The position numbers and the translations under genes are program-made. A DNA stretch of 64,000 nucleotides. It comes from CAKZNE01 sp964485405 (GTDB lineage Bacteria > Bacteroidota > Bacteroidia > Flavobacteriales > Schleiferiaceae). Shown here piece after piece: positions 63,634 through 64,000 of this stretch. The stretch covers positions 9,505 through 73,504 of the forward strand of contig CAZAJG010000017.1 in NCBI GenBank assembly GCA_964485405.1. Direction: 5' to 3'. Every line of letters starts with the position of its first letter. Position 1 is the first letter of the stretch. The notes below the pieces were generated by a model, which saw only the letters and a program-made list of their open reading frames with translations, made no database searches and was not told where the DNA came from.

Positions 63634-64000
63634 ATGAAAAACATTCTAATTCTTTTTCTTCTTCTCACCTCTTTCTCCAACCTTTGGTCTCAATCAGATT
63701 GTGAGAATACCATGGAGTGTAAAGTAATTGCTCCTTCTGGGATGCGCATGAGGTCTGAGCCATCCTTAAAATCTTCTGTAGTAACCTACGTTCCAAAAGA
63801 TAGTTTGCTTAGTGCTTGTACGGGTAAATTTGGAGCTATGAAGTATGAAGATATTAATGGATATTGGAGGAAAGTAAGCTATCGAAAATTTGAAGGATAT
63901 ATGTTTGATGGCTTTCTGGAAATATTAAAAATGAATACAGTTGAATCAAGTATTACATCTTCTGCTCCAGCAAATGATTCTATTTTAAATCCAGTACTTG
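63634..64000 (+). CDS. Secreted SH3-like domain protein, partial
   Basis: The ATG at 63634 opens a frame that runs off the window end after 122 residues. Signal peptide MKNILILFLLLTSFSNLWSQ, then a bacterial SH3-type region (KVIAPSGMRMRSEPSLKSSVVTYVPKDSLLSACTG, GYWRKVSYRKFEGYMFDGFLEIL) with the R-x-EPS-x-x-S pattern. Such domains bind cell-wall peptides. A TATTTTCG box (about 63582) is a weak promoter candidate. Confidence 0.78.
   Translation, partial: MKNILILFLLLTSFSNLWSQSDCENTMECKVIAPSGMRMRSEPSLKSSVVTYVPKDSLLSACTGKFGAMKYEDINGYWRKVSYRKFEGYMFDGFLEILKMNTVESSITSSAPANDSILNPVL

Overview
The window is ordinary core chromosome from a Bacteroidota bacterium, most likely order Flavobacteriales; the family cannot be fixed from the sequence alone. 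The evidence is an AT-rich genome with type IX secretion tails (both type A and type B), a PorE-like TPR/PD40/OmpA protein, several lineage-typical families (DUF4199, DUF1573, DUF3276/PUR, DUF5683, long NusB, YbbR), repeated TAnnTTTG -7 promoter boxes and an almost complete lack of Shine-Dalgarno sequences. No phage, transposon, CRISPR array, tRNA or rRNA was seen. Five 10-N runs (2990-2999, 8897-8906, 9350-9359, 35126-35135, 55948-55957) are scaffold gaps of placeholder length. All five lie inside genes and break or disguise those genes, which are rejoined here.

Layout. 1-4367: two divergent, mutually similar surface lipoproteins and an outer-membrane barrel candidate. 4364-8482: the PorE-like protein, an S24-type repressor and a PA0069-type radical SAM protein, with a perfect palindrome between the last two. 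8483-14265 (minus): an apparent operon of a giant TPR protein, an outer-membrane barrel, an OsmC protein and a small secreted protein. 14440-19519: ftsE, two glycosyltransferases, queA and a beta-propeller lipoprotein. 19621-23186: orphan cheR-cheB (cheR has a perfect Shine-Dalgarno), a secreted nuclease/phosphatase-fold protein and an Omp28-like lipoprotein. 23265-33893 (minus): guaB, three SurA/PpiD-type chaperones, a MoxR ATPase, pyrG, yidC and a DUF6438 protein.

34028-41045 (minus): two tandem paralogous giant T9SS cargo proteins, each followed by a strong terminator. 41209-47283 (minus): DUF4199 protein, dolichol-phosphate-mannose-type glycosyltransferase, MORN/YwqK protein, mnmA, a T9SS subtilase and a nitronate monooxygenase family protein. 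47389-47486: SRP RNA. 47632-48997: a transaldolase-family aldolase and a TsaC/YciO protein. 48994-55096 (minus): leucine dehydrogenase-type enzyme, nusB, DUF1573 lipoprotein, yajC, YbbR protein, coaE and nnr. 55226-57452: an ABC exporter and a PUR-domain protein. 58220-63530: a tightly packed parA-parB-DUF5683-dapB-lepB-wbqC run, then the start of an SH3-like secreted protein.

Much of the window serves the cell envelope: insertion and export (YidC, YajC, LepB), periplasmic chaperoning (SurA/PpiD group), T9SS cargo and accessory proteins, and outer-membrane barrels with partner lipoproteins. The rest is housekeeping nucleotide, tRNA-modification and cofactor metabolism. I saw no clear novel defence or mobile system. 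The best leads are the S24 repressor/radical SAM module with its candidate operator, the Shine-Dalgarno-driven orphan cheR-cheB pair, and the uncharacterised envelope gene pairs.
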